From contig JBMOIP010000010.1 in NCBI GenBank assembly GCA_049317265.1, positions 1 through 64,000 on the forward strand: 64,000 nucleotides of DNA, in the 5' to 3' direction. The notes below the pieces were generated by a model, which ran no database searches, was not told where the DNA came from, and saw nothing but the letters and a program-made list of their open reading frames with translations. The translations under genes were made by a program, and so were the position numbers. The DNA is from CAIVAT01 sp049317265 (GTDB lineage: Bacteria > Bacteroidota > Bacteroidia > Bacteroidales > FEN-979). Of the stretch, positions 43,153 to 50,509 are shown one piece after another. How positions within the stretch are numbered: the first letter of the stretch is position 1; each line of letters opens with the position of its first letter.

Positions 43153-44297
43153 ACGTTTTCAAAAAAGGTATCGGGATTGGAGGCATCAAAATGTTCGCTG
43201 ATCCAAAAAATGGTATAGAGTTCTTCGTTTCCTGTATTTTTAATGTTATGGGTGAACCAGACCGGCATATCCACAAAGGAGGGCTGGCTGCCGTCGAGTT
43301 CGAACGACAACACTTCCGCGGTGCCGATTCGCCTCAGTTCAATCAGCGCCTTGCCCCTGATCACGGCGAAACGTTCAGCTTTCCTGGTGTGAAAGTGGTT
43401 GCCGCGGGTAATTCCCGGAACAGTGGTGGAAAAAGAGACCTGACCGCCACTGTTCAGCTTAACAGTCTCCACAAAACTGCCCCGCTGGTCGGTATTCAGT
43501 TTCAGGGAGAAGGGAAAGTGTTTTTTATGGTCGATATAACAAACAAAAGTGTTGAAGAGGTTTCTGTCAAACGGATCACCCAGGTCAGGCAATTCGCCCT
43601 TTTCAAAATAATTTGACCGGAAGGCTTCCAGTTTCGCTAAAATTACGCTGACCTTTGCCTGGGAGGTGTGCTGCAGCAGGATGGTCTCTGCCACAACATC
43701 CTGTTGATGATTTTGTTCCACCTGATCGATCCGATCGATGAAGTGACTGACCAGTTCTGCTACGTAGATCAGCTTGAGATCCCCGTCAACATCTATCCGT
43801 GGCACTTCATCATGCGTAAGCTGGTGGCAGAAGGTAGCCACGACGGAATTGTAATAAGGGTTGCCAAACGGCCCGAAAACATTGGGAATGATAAAGCCCG
43901 TGAATTGTGCCGCGTTTCTCTCAGCCCATGCCTGCAAGATCTCTCTTCCCTCCTTTTTTGATCTCCCGTAGAGATTATCCCGCTCCTCCTGCGTGGAGGA
44001 GGCAAAGAGCACATGCGGCTTTGAGCCGGTTTTCTCCATGGCTTCAACCAGTTTCCTGACCAGTCCGACGTTTGTTTGATAGATCACTTCAGGATCGTTG
44101 TGACGGTTCATAGCCGCCAGGTGAACGATCACATCACAGGAAGCGACCCAATCTTCAAACATCCTGTCATCCTGAAAAAACGCATCTTCAAATGGGATGC
44201 GCCTATATTTTTCAAGGGTTAACCCGAGGGTGTTCCAGAGATGGGTTCCGACAAAACCGGCCTGACCGGTGATTCCAACTTTAAGCATATTAGCCAC
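43149..44297 (-). CDS. fnlB: UDP-sugar reductase/epimerase with cupin domain (FnlB/WbjC/CapF)
   Basis: A 382-aa bifunctional protein. Residues 1-250 form an SDR domain (VGITGQAGFVGTHL, VIVHLAAMNRHNDP). Residues about 260-382 form a cupin (DQRGSFVETVKLNSGGQVSF, GNHFHTRKAERFAVIRG with metal-binding His). This is the CapF architecture: C3 epimerase in the cupin and C4 reductase in the SDR part, second step to UDP-L-FucNAc. The start is GTG 44297 or ATG 44288. Confidence 0.93.
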   Translation of the reverse strand: MANMLKVGITGQAGFVGTHLWNTLGLTLEKYRRIPFEDAFFQDDRMFEDWVASCDVIVHLAAMNRHNDPEVIYQTNVGLVRKLVEAMEKTGSKPHVLFASSTQEERDNLYGRSKKEGREILQAWAERNAAQFTGFIIPNVFGPFGNPYYNSVVATFCHQLTHDEVPRIDVDGDLKLIYVAELVSHFIDRIDQVEQNHQQDVVAETILLQHTSQAKVSVILAKLEAFRSNYFEKGELPDLGDPFDRNLFNTFVCYIDHKKHFPFSLKLNTDQRGSFVETVKLNSGGQVSFSTTVPGITRGNHFHTRKAERFAVIRGKALIELRRIGTAEVLSFELDGSQPSFVDMPVWFTHNIKNTGNEELYTIFWISEHFDASNPDTFFENV

Positions 44298-44298
44298 T

Positions 44299-45309
44299 TT
44301 ACATTCCGAGGTCTTCCCGGATCATGCTGAGTTTCAGTAATAATTTCTTCGTTTCATCCACATCAAGCCGTTCAGTATTGTGCGAGGTGTAATCATCCAC
44401 TTCAGATACCTTCGATTCGCCTTCGGTGAAAAATTTCCCGTAATTAAGGTCGCGGTTGTCGGCCGGGATCCTGTAATAATCTCCCATGTCGGTCGCCTTG
44501 GCCATCTCTTCCCGGTTCACAAGGGTTTCATAGAGTTTTTCACCATGCCTGGTGCCAATCACCCTGATCTCGCTTTTTGCCTGGTAGAGTTCAACCAGCG
44601 CTTTTGCCAGCACTTCAATGGTGGCAGCCGGGGCCTTCTGAACAAAAATATCGCCATTCTCGCCATGACCGAAGGCATAGATGACCAGGGATACTGCATC
44701 CTGCAGGGTCATCATGAACCGCGTCATATTGGGATCGGTGATGGTAATCGGCTCTCCTTTTTTGATCTGGTCGATAAACAAAGGGATGACCGAACCCCTG
44801 GAAGCCATCACGTTACCATAGCGGGTGCCGCAGAAGGTAGTGCCGCTGTCATGCAGGTTGCGGCTTTTGGCCACCATCACTTTTTCACTCAGCGCCTTCG
44901 ACATTCCCATGGCATTGATGGGATAAACGGCTTTGTCGGTGCTTAAAACAATCACGTTTTTCACCCCGTTTTCGAGTGCGCTGTCGAGTACATTTTCACA
45001 ACCCATCACATTGGTGCGCACCGCCTCCATCGGGAAAAACTCACAGGAGGGCACCTGTTTTAGCGCGGCAGCCTGAAACACATAATCCACCCCGCGCATG
45101 GCGGTATCAAGGCTGCGCTTATCCCTGGTATCGCCGATATAATATTTGATCTTGTCATTGCGATAGAACTGGCGCATGTCGTCCTGCTTTTTCTCGTCCC
45201 GGGAAAAGATCCTGATTTCGCGGATTCCTGTGTTTAAAAACCGGTCGAGGACGGCGTTTCCGAAGGAGCCTGTTCCTCCGGTTATCAGTAAGGTTTTATC
45301 TGTGAACAT
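44299..45309 (-). CDS. fnlA: UDP-GlcNAc 4,6-dehydratase/5-epimerase (FnlA/WbjB/CapE)
   Basis: A 336-aa SDR protein: ITGGTGSFGNAVLDRFL, IRIFSRDEKKQDDMRQF, DYVFQAAALKQVPSCEFFPMEA, VLSTDKAVYPINAMGMSKALSEK (the Met-x3-Lys replacing YxxxK, typical of this subfamily) and GTRHGEKLYETLV. It starts the FnlABC pathway from UDP-GlcNAc. The three fnl genes lie in order with almost no spacing. Confidence 0.94.
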   Translation of the reverse strand: MFTDKTLLITGGTGSFGNAVLDRFLNTGIREIRIFSRDEKKQDDMRQFYRNDKIKYYIGDTRDKRSLDTAMRGVDYVFQAAALKQVPSCEFFPMEAVRTNVMGCENVLDSALENGVKNVIVLSTDKAVYPINAMGMSKALSEKVMVAKSRNLHDSGTTFCGTRYGNVMASRGSVIPLFIDQIKKGEPITITDPNMTRFMMTLQDAVSLVIYAFGHGENGDIFVQKAPAATIEVLAKALVELYQAKSEIRVIGTRHGEKLYETLVNREEMAKATDMGDYYRIPADNRDLNYGKFFTEGESKVSEVDDYTSHNTERLDVDETKKLLLKLSMIREDLGM

Positions 45310-45382
45310 TGGTTATGGTGTTGCTTTCCGTGATATGTTGCTTTTATTGATTTACAACTTTATGCAAGTAACGTGATCCTGA

Positions 45383-46495
45383 TCAGTTCTGGGCTGTAAC
45401 ATATTGACTGTAAACAGATACGATTCCATCCTGCAGGGTAAACACAGGGCTCCAGCCGAGGTTTTTAAGAAGGGAGACATCGAGTAATTTTTTCAGGGTC
45501 CCGTCGGGTTTGTTGCTGTCCCACAGAATGTTGCCTGAAAATCCAACGATCTTTTGAACCATGGCTGCAATTTCGGCAATCGTCTGGTCCTCGCCGGTGC
45601 CAATATTGAGGAACGCCGTAACAGGTGATGATGGACGGGTGACCAGCGTCGTATGACGGGCAATGAGTTCCTCCACATCCAGGTTTTCCAGGACGTTGAC
45701 GCAGGCAGCCGCCATATCGTCGACATGCAGGAATTCACGAAAAACCTTGCCGGTCCCCCACAAAGTCAGACTTACCTTTGCCGGTTGTTCCATCGTGATT
45801 CCGTATTTATTCAGGATCCCAAGAATTTCCTCCTCCTCAGAATTTTCATTTACCCCTTCTATCGGGCGTTTTCGCAAATCTTTCCGAATTCCGTGCCAGT
45901 TGTTTGTTTCAAGACAGCGGGCCAGGTGCATTTTACGGATGATGGCGGGAAGCACGTGGGAAGTCTCCAGGTTGTAATTGTCGTTCGGTCCGAAAAGATT
46001 GGTAGGCATCACCGAGATGAAATTGCTTCCGTATTGGCGGTAGTAACTCTCGCACAACTTGATCCCGGCGATCTTGGCGATGGCATATGGCTCGTTGGTC
46101 TGTTCAAGGTCGCCGGTTAACAGGTACTCCTCCTTCAGTGGCTGCGGAGCATCTTTGGGATAGATGCACGAACTTCCGAGGAACAGCAGTTTTTTCACAC
46201 CATGCAGGTAGGCCTGGTGAATGATATTTGCCTCAATCATCAGGTTCTCATAGATGAACTGCGCCCGGTAGATATTATTCGCCAGGATTCCACCCACTTT
46301 TGCAGCTGCCAGAACGATATAATCGGGTTTTTCGGATTCAAAGAACAGGGCCACCTCCTGCTGGCTGGTCAGGTCAAGTTCTTCAAGTGTCCGGCCGATG
46401 ATGTTGTAATATCCCAATGACTTAAGTCGACGGGTAATAGCAGAACCGACCATTCCGGTGTGCCCGGCAATGTATATTTTCGCTGATTTTTCCAT
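45383..46495 (-). CDS. fcl: GDP-L-fucose synthase
   Basis: A 370-aa SDR enzyme: AGHTGMVGSAITRRL, LAAAKVGGILANN, FLGSSCIYPKDAPQPLKE and PYAIAKIAGIKLCESYYRQYG (YxxxK), PTNLFGPNDNYN. It converts GDP-4-keto-6-deoxymannose to GDP-L-fucose. It is about 50 residues longer than E. coli Fcl because of an insertion (about 200-225) with a run of Glu (NENSEEEEIL), as in some Bacteroidota homologues. The start overlaps the gmd stop by 1 nt. Confidence 0.93.
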   Translation of the reverse strand: MEKSAKIYIAGHTGMVGSAITRRLKSLGYYNIIGRTLEELDLTSQQEVALFFESEKPDYIVLAAAKVGGILANNIYRAQFIYENLMIEANIIHQAYLHGVKKLLFLGSSCIYPKDAPQPLKEEYLLTGDLEQTNEPYAIAKIAGIKLCESYYRQYGSNFISVMPTNLFGPNDNYNLETSHVLPAIIRKMHLARCLETNNWHGIRKDLRKRPIEGVNENSEEEEILGILNKYGITMEQPAKVSLTLWGTGKVFREFLHVDDMAAACVNVLENLDVEELIARHTTLVTRPSSPVTAFLNIGTGEDQTIAEIAAMVQKIVGFSGNILWDSNKPDGTLKKLLDVSLLKNLGWSPVFTLQDGIVSVYSQYVTAQN

Positions 46496-47616
46496 TATTC
46501 GAAATAGTTTAAGGTGTTGAACCCGTTTTCTTTCAGGAACTTCTCCTTTTGCATCAACCTGTAATCGGATGCCACCATTTCACTGATGAGCATGCCCAGG
46601 TCATACTCAGGAACCCAATTCAATACCGAACGTGCTTTTGAGGCATCCCCAATGAGTAATTCAACTTCTGTGGGGCGGAAATACCGCGGGTCGATGGCTA
46701 CGACCTCTTTGCCAACAAGATCTTCAAATTCAGGTCTTTCACAGGCTGTCACTATTCCCTTTTCATCGACGTCATGTCCCTTGAATTCAAGGGTAAGTCC
46801 AAGTTCCAGGAATGCCCTGCGGATGAACTCCCTTACCGGGGTGGTAATTCCGGTGGCAATTACATAATCGTCGGGAGTATCATGCTGCAGGATCAGCCAC
46901 ATCGCCTTAATGTAATCCTTGGCATGCCCCCAGTCGCGCTGTGACGACAGGTTTCCCATATAGAGTTTATCCTGCAGGCCCAGTGCAATGCGGGCGACCG
47001 CCCTGGTTATTTTCCGGGTAACAAAAGTCTCCCCGCGGATCGGCGATTCATGGTTGAACAGGATCCCGTTACATGCAAACAGGTTGTAGGCTTCACGGTA
47101 GTTGATGGTAATCCAGTAGGCGTAGAGTTTTGCAACAGCATAGGGACTTCTCGGGTAGAAGGGGGTTTTTTCCGTCTGCGGAATTTCCTGGACCTTCCCG
47201 TACAATTCAGAAGTGGATGCCTGGTAGATCCTGGTTTTTTCCGTCAGTCCCAGCAGCCTGATGGCCTCAAGAATTCTGAGTGTGCCCGTGCCGTCGGCAT
47301 TGGAGGTATACTCAGGGGTGTCAAAACTTACCATCACATGACTCATGGCTGCCAGGTTGTAGATTTCGTCGGGCTGCGTCTCCTGGATAATCCTTGTTAC
47401 ATTAAGGGAATCTGTCAGATCGCCGTAGTGGAGGAAAAGACTCTGGTTCTGGGTATGCGGATCCTGGTACAGATGGTCGATTCTGTCGGTATTAAAGAGG
47501 GATGACCTTCTTTTCAACCCATGAACGATATATCCCTTTTTCAGAAGGAATTCGGCTAAATAAGCCCCATCCTGTCCGGTAATGCCGGTTATCAGGGCTG
47601 TTTTCGGTGAACTCAT
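46495..47616 (-). CDS. gmd: GDP-mannose 4,6-dehydratase
   Basis: A 373-aa SDR enzyme of normal length: ITGITGQDGAYLAEFLLKKGY, HGLKRRSSLFNTDRIDHLY, LAAMSHVMVSFDTPEYT, TSELYGKVQEIPQTE, PRSPYAVAKLYAYW (YxxxK), NHESPIRGETFVTRKITRA. It makes GDP-4-keto-6-deoxy-D-mannose, the branch point for GDP-L-fucose (fcl, next gene) and perhaps GDP-perosamine (38296). Confidence 0.95.
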   Translation of the reverse strand: MSSPKTALITGITGQDGAYLAEFLLKKGYIVHGLKRRSSLFNTDRIDHLYQDPHTQNQSLFLHYGDLTDSLNVTRIIQETQPDEIYNLAAMSHVMVSFDTPEYTSNADGTGTLRILEAIRLLGLTEKTRIYQASTSELYGKVQEIPQTEKTPFYPRSPYAVAKLYAYWITINYREAYNLFACNGILFNHESPIRGETFVTRKITRAVARIALGLQDKLYMGNLSSQRDWGHAKDYIKAMWLILQHDTPDDYVIATGITTPVREFIRRAFLELGLTLEFKGHDVDEKGIVTACERPEFEDLVGKEVVAIDPRYFRPTEVELLIGDASKARSVLNWVPEYDLGMLISEMVASDYRLMQKEKFLKENGFNTLNYFE

Positions 47617-47671
47617 TGCAAATTTATTTAATGGTTATTAATTTTACGTTTCAGATGAGGAGAAACTCCCT

Positions 47672-48967
47672 TTACAGGCTCCAGTAGGTCAGGTCTTTAA
47701 TTTTATTTCTGTAAATCCCTTTGACATCTATCAGAATTCCATCCGGGGATGAGAGTGACCTGAAATACTCCTCAGTATATTCCAGGTATGCTTTATGATT
47801 GACGGCCACCACAATGGCATCATATTTTTCCTTCATTTTGTCAGTCAATCCAAAGCCGTATTCATGTAAAAGCTCATCATGACTGGCATACGGATCGGTC
47901 ACGTCGACCTGGACACCGTACTGTTTCAATTCATTCACCAGGTCGGCAACACGGGAGTTTCGGATGTCGCTGACATTCTCCTTAAAAGTCGCCCCCATCA
48001 CAAGGACATTGGAACGCAGCACATTTTTTCCGGCCCTGATGAGTTTCTTGACGCACTGTTTGGCTACATAGAAGCCCATGCTGTCGTTTACGTATCGTCC
48101 GGCGTTGATAACCCTGGCATGGTACCTGTATTCACTGGCCTTATAGGTAAGATAGTAAGGGTCGACACCAATGCAATGACCCCCCACGAGGCCAGGGTAA
48201 AATTTCAGAAAGTTCCATTTCGTTCCGGCAGCTTCGAGTACATCATAGATGTTGATATCCATTCGTCCGAAGATGATGGAGAGTTCATTCATGAACGCAA
48301 TGTTGATGTCGCGCTGTGCATTCTCGATAATTTTGGCAGCCTCGGCAACCTTGATGGTTGGCGCCCGGTGAACGCCTGGCTTTACGATCAGTTCATATAC
48401 CTTGGCAACCTGGTCCAACGATTCTTCATCACATCCGGAAACGATTTTAATCACCGAGGTCAGCGAATGTTCCTGGTCGCCCGGGTTGATCCGTTCGGGC
48501 GAGAAGCCCACTTTGAAGTCTTCTCCAAACTTCAATCCTGACAATTTTTCAAGGATGGGAACACAATCTTCTTCCGTTGCCCCGGGGTAAACCGTTGATT
48601 CATATACAACGTAGTCACCCTTCTTCAGGATCTTTGCAACCGTGCGGGTTGCTGCAAGCAGGGGTGTTAGGTCGGGAAGGTTGTGTTTGTCAACCGGCGT
48701 TGGCACAGCCACAATGTGAAACGAACACGATTTCAAATCGTCAGGGTTCGCTGTAATAAGGATATCGGTCCCGAGAAACGCCTCTGTCGGCAACTCCCCG
48801 CTGGGATCAATGTTGTTTTTCATCATTTCAACCCGGTCAGGCTTGATGTCAAAACCTACCACCTTTATCTTCCGGGCAAATTCGAGTGCAATGGGTAACC
48901 CGACATATCCGAGGCCAATAACGGAAAGGGATACCTCCTTTTTCAACAAACTTTCATAAATGGTCAT
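47672..48967 (-). CDS. UDP-N-acetyl-hexosamine 6-dehydrogenase (TviB/WbpO-like nucleotide-sugar dehydrogenase)
   Basis: A 431-aa protein: VIGLGYVGLPIALEFA, VAVPTPVDKHNLPDLTPL, YESTVYPGATEEDCVPILEKLSGL, FSPERINPGD, and the catalytic Cys in LVGGHCIGVDPYYLTYKA. The wording resembles TviB/VipA and WbpO, which oxidise UDP-GlcNAc or UDP-GalNAc to the uronic acid. It would supply an acidic sugar to the polysaccharide. Confidence 0.9.
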   Translation of the reverse strand: MTIYESLLKKEVSLSVIGLGYVGLPIALEFARKIKVVGFDIKPDRVEMMKNNIDPSGELPTEAFLGTDILITANPDDLKSCSFHIVAVPTPVDKHNLPDLTPLLAATRTVAKILKKGDYVVYESTVYPGATEEDCVPILEKLSGLKFGEDFKVGFSPERINPGDQEHSLTSVIKIVSGCDEESLDQVAKVYELIVKPGVHRAPTIKVAEAAKIIENAQRDINIAFMNELSIIFGRMDINIYDVLEAAGTKWNFLKFYPGLVGGHCIGVDPYYLTYKASEYRYHARVINAGRYVNDSMGFYVAKQCVKKLIRAGKNVLRSNVLVMGATFKENVSDIRNSRVADLVNELKQYGVQVDVTDPYASHDELLHEYGFGLTDKMKEKYDAIVVAVNHKAYLEYTEEYFRSLSSPDGILIDVKGIYRNKIKDLTYWSL

Positions 48968-49013
48968 AGCAACATTTTTTAAGTTATACGAATGGCGTTA
49001 AGCAGTTCTGTTT

Positions 49014-49541
49014 TTATTTCTTCCATACAAGCAAAGCGTTCCTGTTGTTTGCCAGGAACTTTTTTTCTTCCTTTACCGGCAGGGTTGTGCATTTGATATC
49101 GCGTTTTATAAGAGTGGTTGCTTTGTTTGTCAGCGTTGCGAGGTATTCCTGATCAATCGGATCGCCGAAGATAAACAACTCAAGGGGCAGATGATCCATG
49201 TTTTTTGAGGTCATGTCATTCAGGTATGCCGATTGGATGTTGCCAAGATTGTTGATGACATCAGTGATGATGGTGTCAATTCCGGTATGTTTGCGAAGGA
49301 TGCTCCTGATATCGGCAAACAAGGGATGCTGCTGGTTTGCAGAGAACATCTTCTTGTTCTTGACCTCCCAGCTCACCAGCAGTCCGGCTGCTTCAAACCG
49401 GTTTAACTCAACCCTGATCGAATTAGTCGACTCTCCGAACTCCTCTTCAAGTCCTCGAAGATAGGATGAGGCATCGGGATTCAGAAAAAACCGAAGCAAC
49501 AACCTGAGACGGGTTTTATTGGTGATCAGGGTATCGAGCAA
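49014..49541 (-). CDS. Winged-helix protein with degenerate nucleotidyltransferase-like domain
   Basis: A 175-aa protein. The N-terminal half (about 3-75) is an ArsR/MarR-like winged helix (TRLRLLLRFFLNPDASSYLRGLEEEFGESTNSIRVELNRFEAAGLL). The C-terminal half (about 90-175) has the layout of an MNT nucleotidyltransferase (LGNIQSAYLND, LELFIFGD), but neither the GS motif nor the DxD is present. Such proteins often sit at the head of Bacteroidota polysaccharide loci and may regulate them. No in-frame ATG exists; TTG 49541 is the likely start. It lies between upxY and the sugar dehydrogenase. Confidence 0.7.
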   Translation of the reverse strand: MLDTLITNKTRLRLLLRFFLNPDASSYLRGLEEEFGESTNSIRVELNRFEAAGLLVSWEVKNKKMFSANQQHPLFADIRSILRKHTGIDTIITDVINNLGNIQSAYLNDMTSKNMDHLPLELFIFGDPIDQEYLATLTNKATTLIKRDIKCTTLPVKEEKKFLANNRNALLVWKK

Positions 49542-49650
49542 AACAGAGGGAGTTATTCATGTAAATTATTTACGGCTTAGCACAGCTTCGCCCTTTCGGT
49601 CACAGGAACCGGCAATAAAAAAACAACGAGAGGCAACCACAGCAGCCTTT

Positions 49651-50196
49651 TCAGTGGCTCACCATTTCAAGCAGCATGGGTGAAATGGTGAGTGAAATCA
49701 CCTGGTTGAGATGATCAATCCGGATGATGACCTTTTTCCTGTTGGAGATATTGACCAGTTCCCCTGTAAACCCACGCAAAGGCCCGGCAATCACCCTGAC
49801 CTTTTTCCCGGGTTTAAAGGTATCCGGCAGGCAGTCAGCCTCCAGTCCGGAACCAGAAATTACTTTCAGGATATCGATCTGCCGGTCGGGAATTGTTGCT
49901 GCCTTCCCTGAAAACCAAACATACCGGACTGCTCCGGGCGTATTCAGTACTTCATAATATTCAACAGCCTTAATTTTTACAAAACAGTACGACCGGATAA
50001 TGGGCTCATCAACCATTTTTTTCCTGTCACTCCACTGACGCATCACCTTCAGCAACGGGACATAGGCTTCAATTCCCTTTTCAAGCAGGAGATCCATCAG
50101 TTTTTTTTCCGACCTGGAACGCGTGTAGACAGCATGCCACAGTGGCGTCTGAAGCTGGTCTGATGATTGATTTTCCCCGGGTAGCTGATCTGTCAT
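49651..50196 (-). CDS. UpxY-type NusG-like transcription antiterminator
   Basis: A 181-aa protein from ATG 50196 (TTG 50214 is less likely). It has the NGN domain (about 20-110: WHAVYTRSRSEKKLMDLLLEKGIEAYVPL, RSYCFVKI, VRYVWFSGKAA) and a C-terminal KOW domain (KPGKKVRVIAGPLRGFTGEL). UpxY proteins load on RNA polymerase in the leader of polysaccharide operons and prevent early termination. It is the first gene of the 22-kb operon. No UpxZ partner is seen. A GC-rich hairpin lies in its leader. Confidence 0.9.
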   Translation of the reverse strand: MTDQLPGENQSSDQLQTPLWHAVYTRSRSEKKLMDLLLEKGIEAYVPLLKVMRQWSDRKKMVDEPIIRSYCFVKIKAVEYYEVLNTPGAVRYVWFSGKAATIPDRQIDILKVISGSGLEADCLPDTFKPGKKVRVIAGPLRGFTGELVNISNRKKVIIRIDHLNQVISLTISPMLLEMVSH

Positions 50197-50243
50197 AAAT
50201 TTTAATTTCCTCAAAGCCAGCTAACTGAACAAACTGCCTGAAC

Positions 50244-50262
50244 GCCCGGATTCAACCCGGGC
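50244..50262 (-). promoter_or_regulatory. GC-rich hairpin in the upxY operon leader
   Basis: GCCCGG and CCGGGC are perfect 6-bp arms around a 7-nt loop, between the -7 box and the upxY start. No U-tract follows on the minus strand, so a simple terminator is unlikely. It may be the RNA or template element at which the NusG-like factor is recruited. Confidence 0.45.
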
Positions 50263-50270
50263 AAACATAC

Positions 50271-50293
50271 TTTGAGTAGCAAAGATACTCAAA
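50271..50293 (-). promoter_or_regulatory. Inverted repeat overlapping the -7 box of the polysaccharide operon promoter
   Basis: The minus-strand -7 element TATCTTTG (50280-50287) lies inside a perfect inverted repeat: TTTGAGTA (50271-50278), 7-nt spacer, TACTCAAA (50286-50293). A protein binding this dyad would cover the promoter. No -33 TTTG at correct distance was found. Confidence 0.55.
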
Positions 50294-50389
50294 TTATTAT
50301 TTAGATCATCATGGAAACACATCAAAAACAGGCAAAAAGATTGTTATGGAAAAAACATAACATATTGGTTGTGAGAAGGAAGGTAAAGG

Positions 50390-50421
50390 GGTGAACAGGT
50401 GAACGGGTGAACAGGTGAGCA
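50390..50421 (+). repeat. Four-copy octamer tandem repeat GGTGAACR
   Basis: GGTGAACA-GGTGAACG-GGTGAACA-GGTGAGCA in exact 8-bp register, in the divergent control region. Not part of a recognised gene. Confidence 0.8.
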
Positions 50422-50450
50422 TAGGATCAGGTGGTCTGGATCGAGGTGAA

Positions 50451-50482
50451 TTTGCTATTTAAGTTGTTTAACCTTATCTTTG
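50451..50482 (+). promoter_or_regulatory. Promoter of the carboxyltransferase gene
   Basis: TTTG (50451-50454), 20 nt, TATCTTTG (50475-50482): a full match to the Bacteroidota consensus, 28 nt before the ATG. Confidence 0.75.
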
Positions 50483-50509
50483 CACCCCTTGTTAGAAAAA
50501 CAATAAAAG

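Larger units (their letters stand above)
50197..50509. other. 313-nt divergent control region between the polysaccharide operon and the carboxylase genes
   Basis: No gene is seen. It contains the minus-strand promoter and hairpins of the upxY operon (50244-50293), a GGTGAACR octamer array (50390-50421) and the plus-strand promoter of the carboxyltransferase gene (50451-50482). Confidence 0.7.

Noticed and set aside
50244..50293. Invertible promoter of the Bacteroides capsule type
   Set aside because: The inverted repeat arms are only 8 bp and 7 nt apart; phase-variable promoters have longer repeats around a segment of hundreds of bases. No invertase gene is present.
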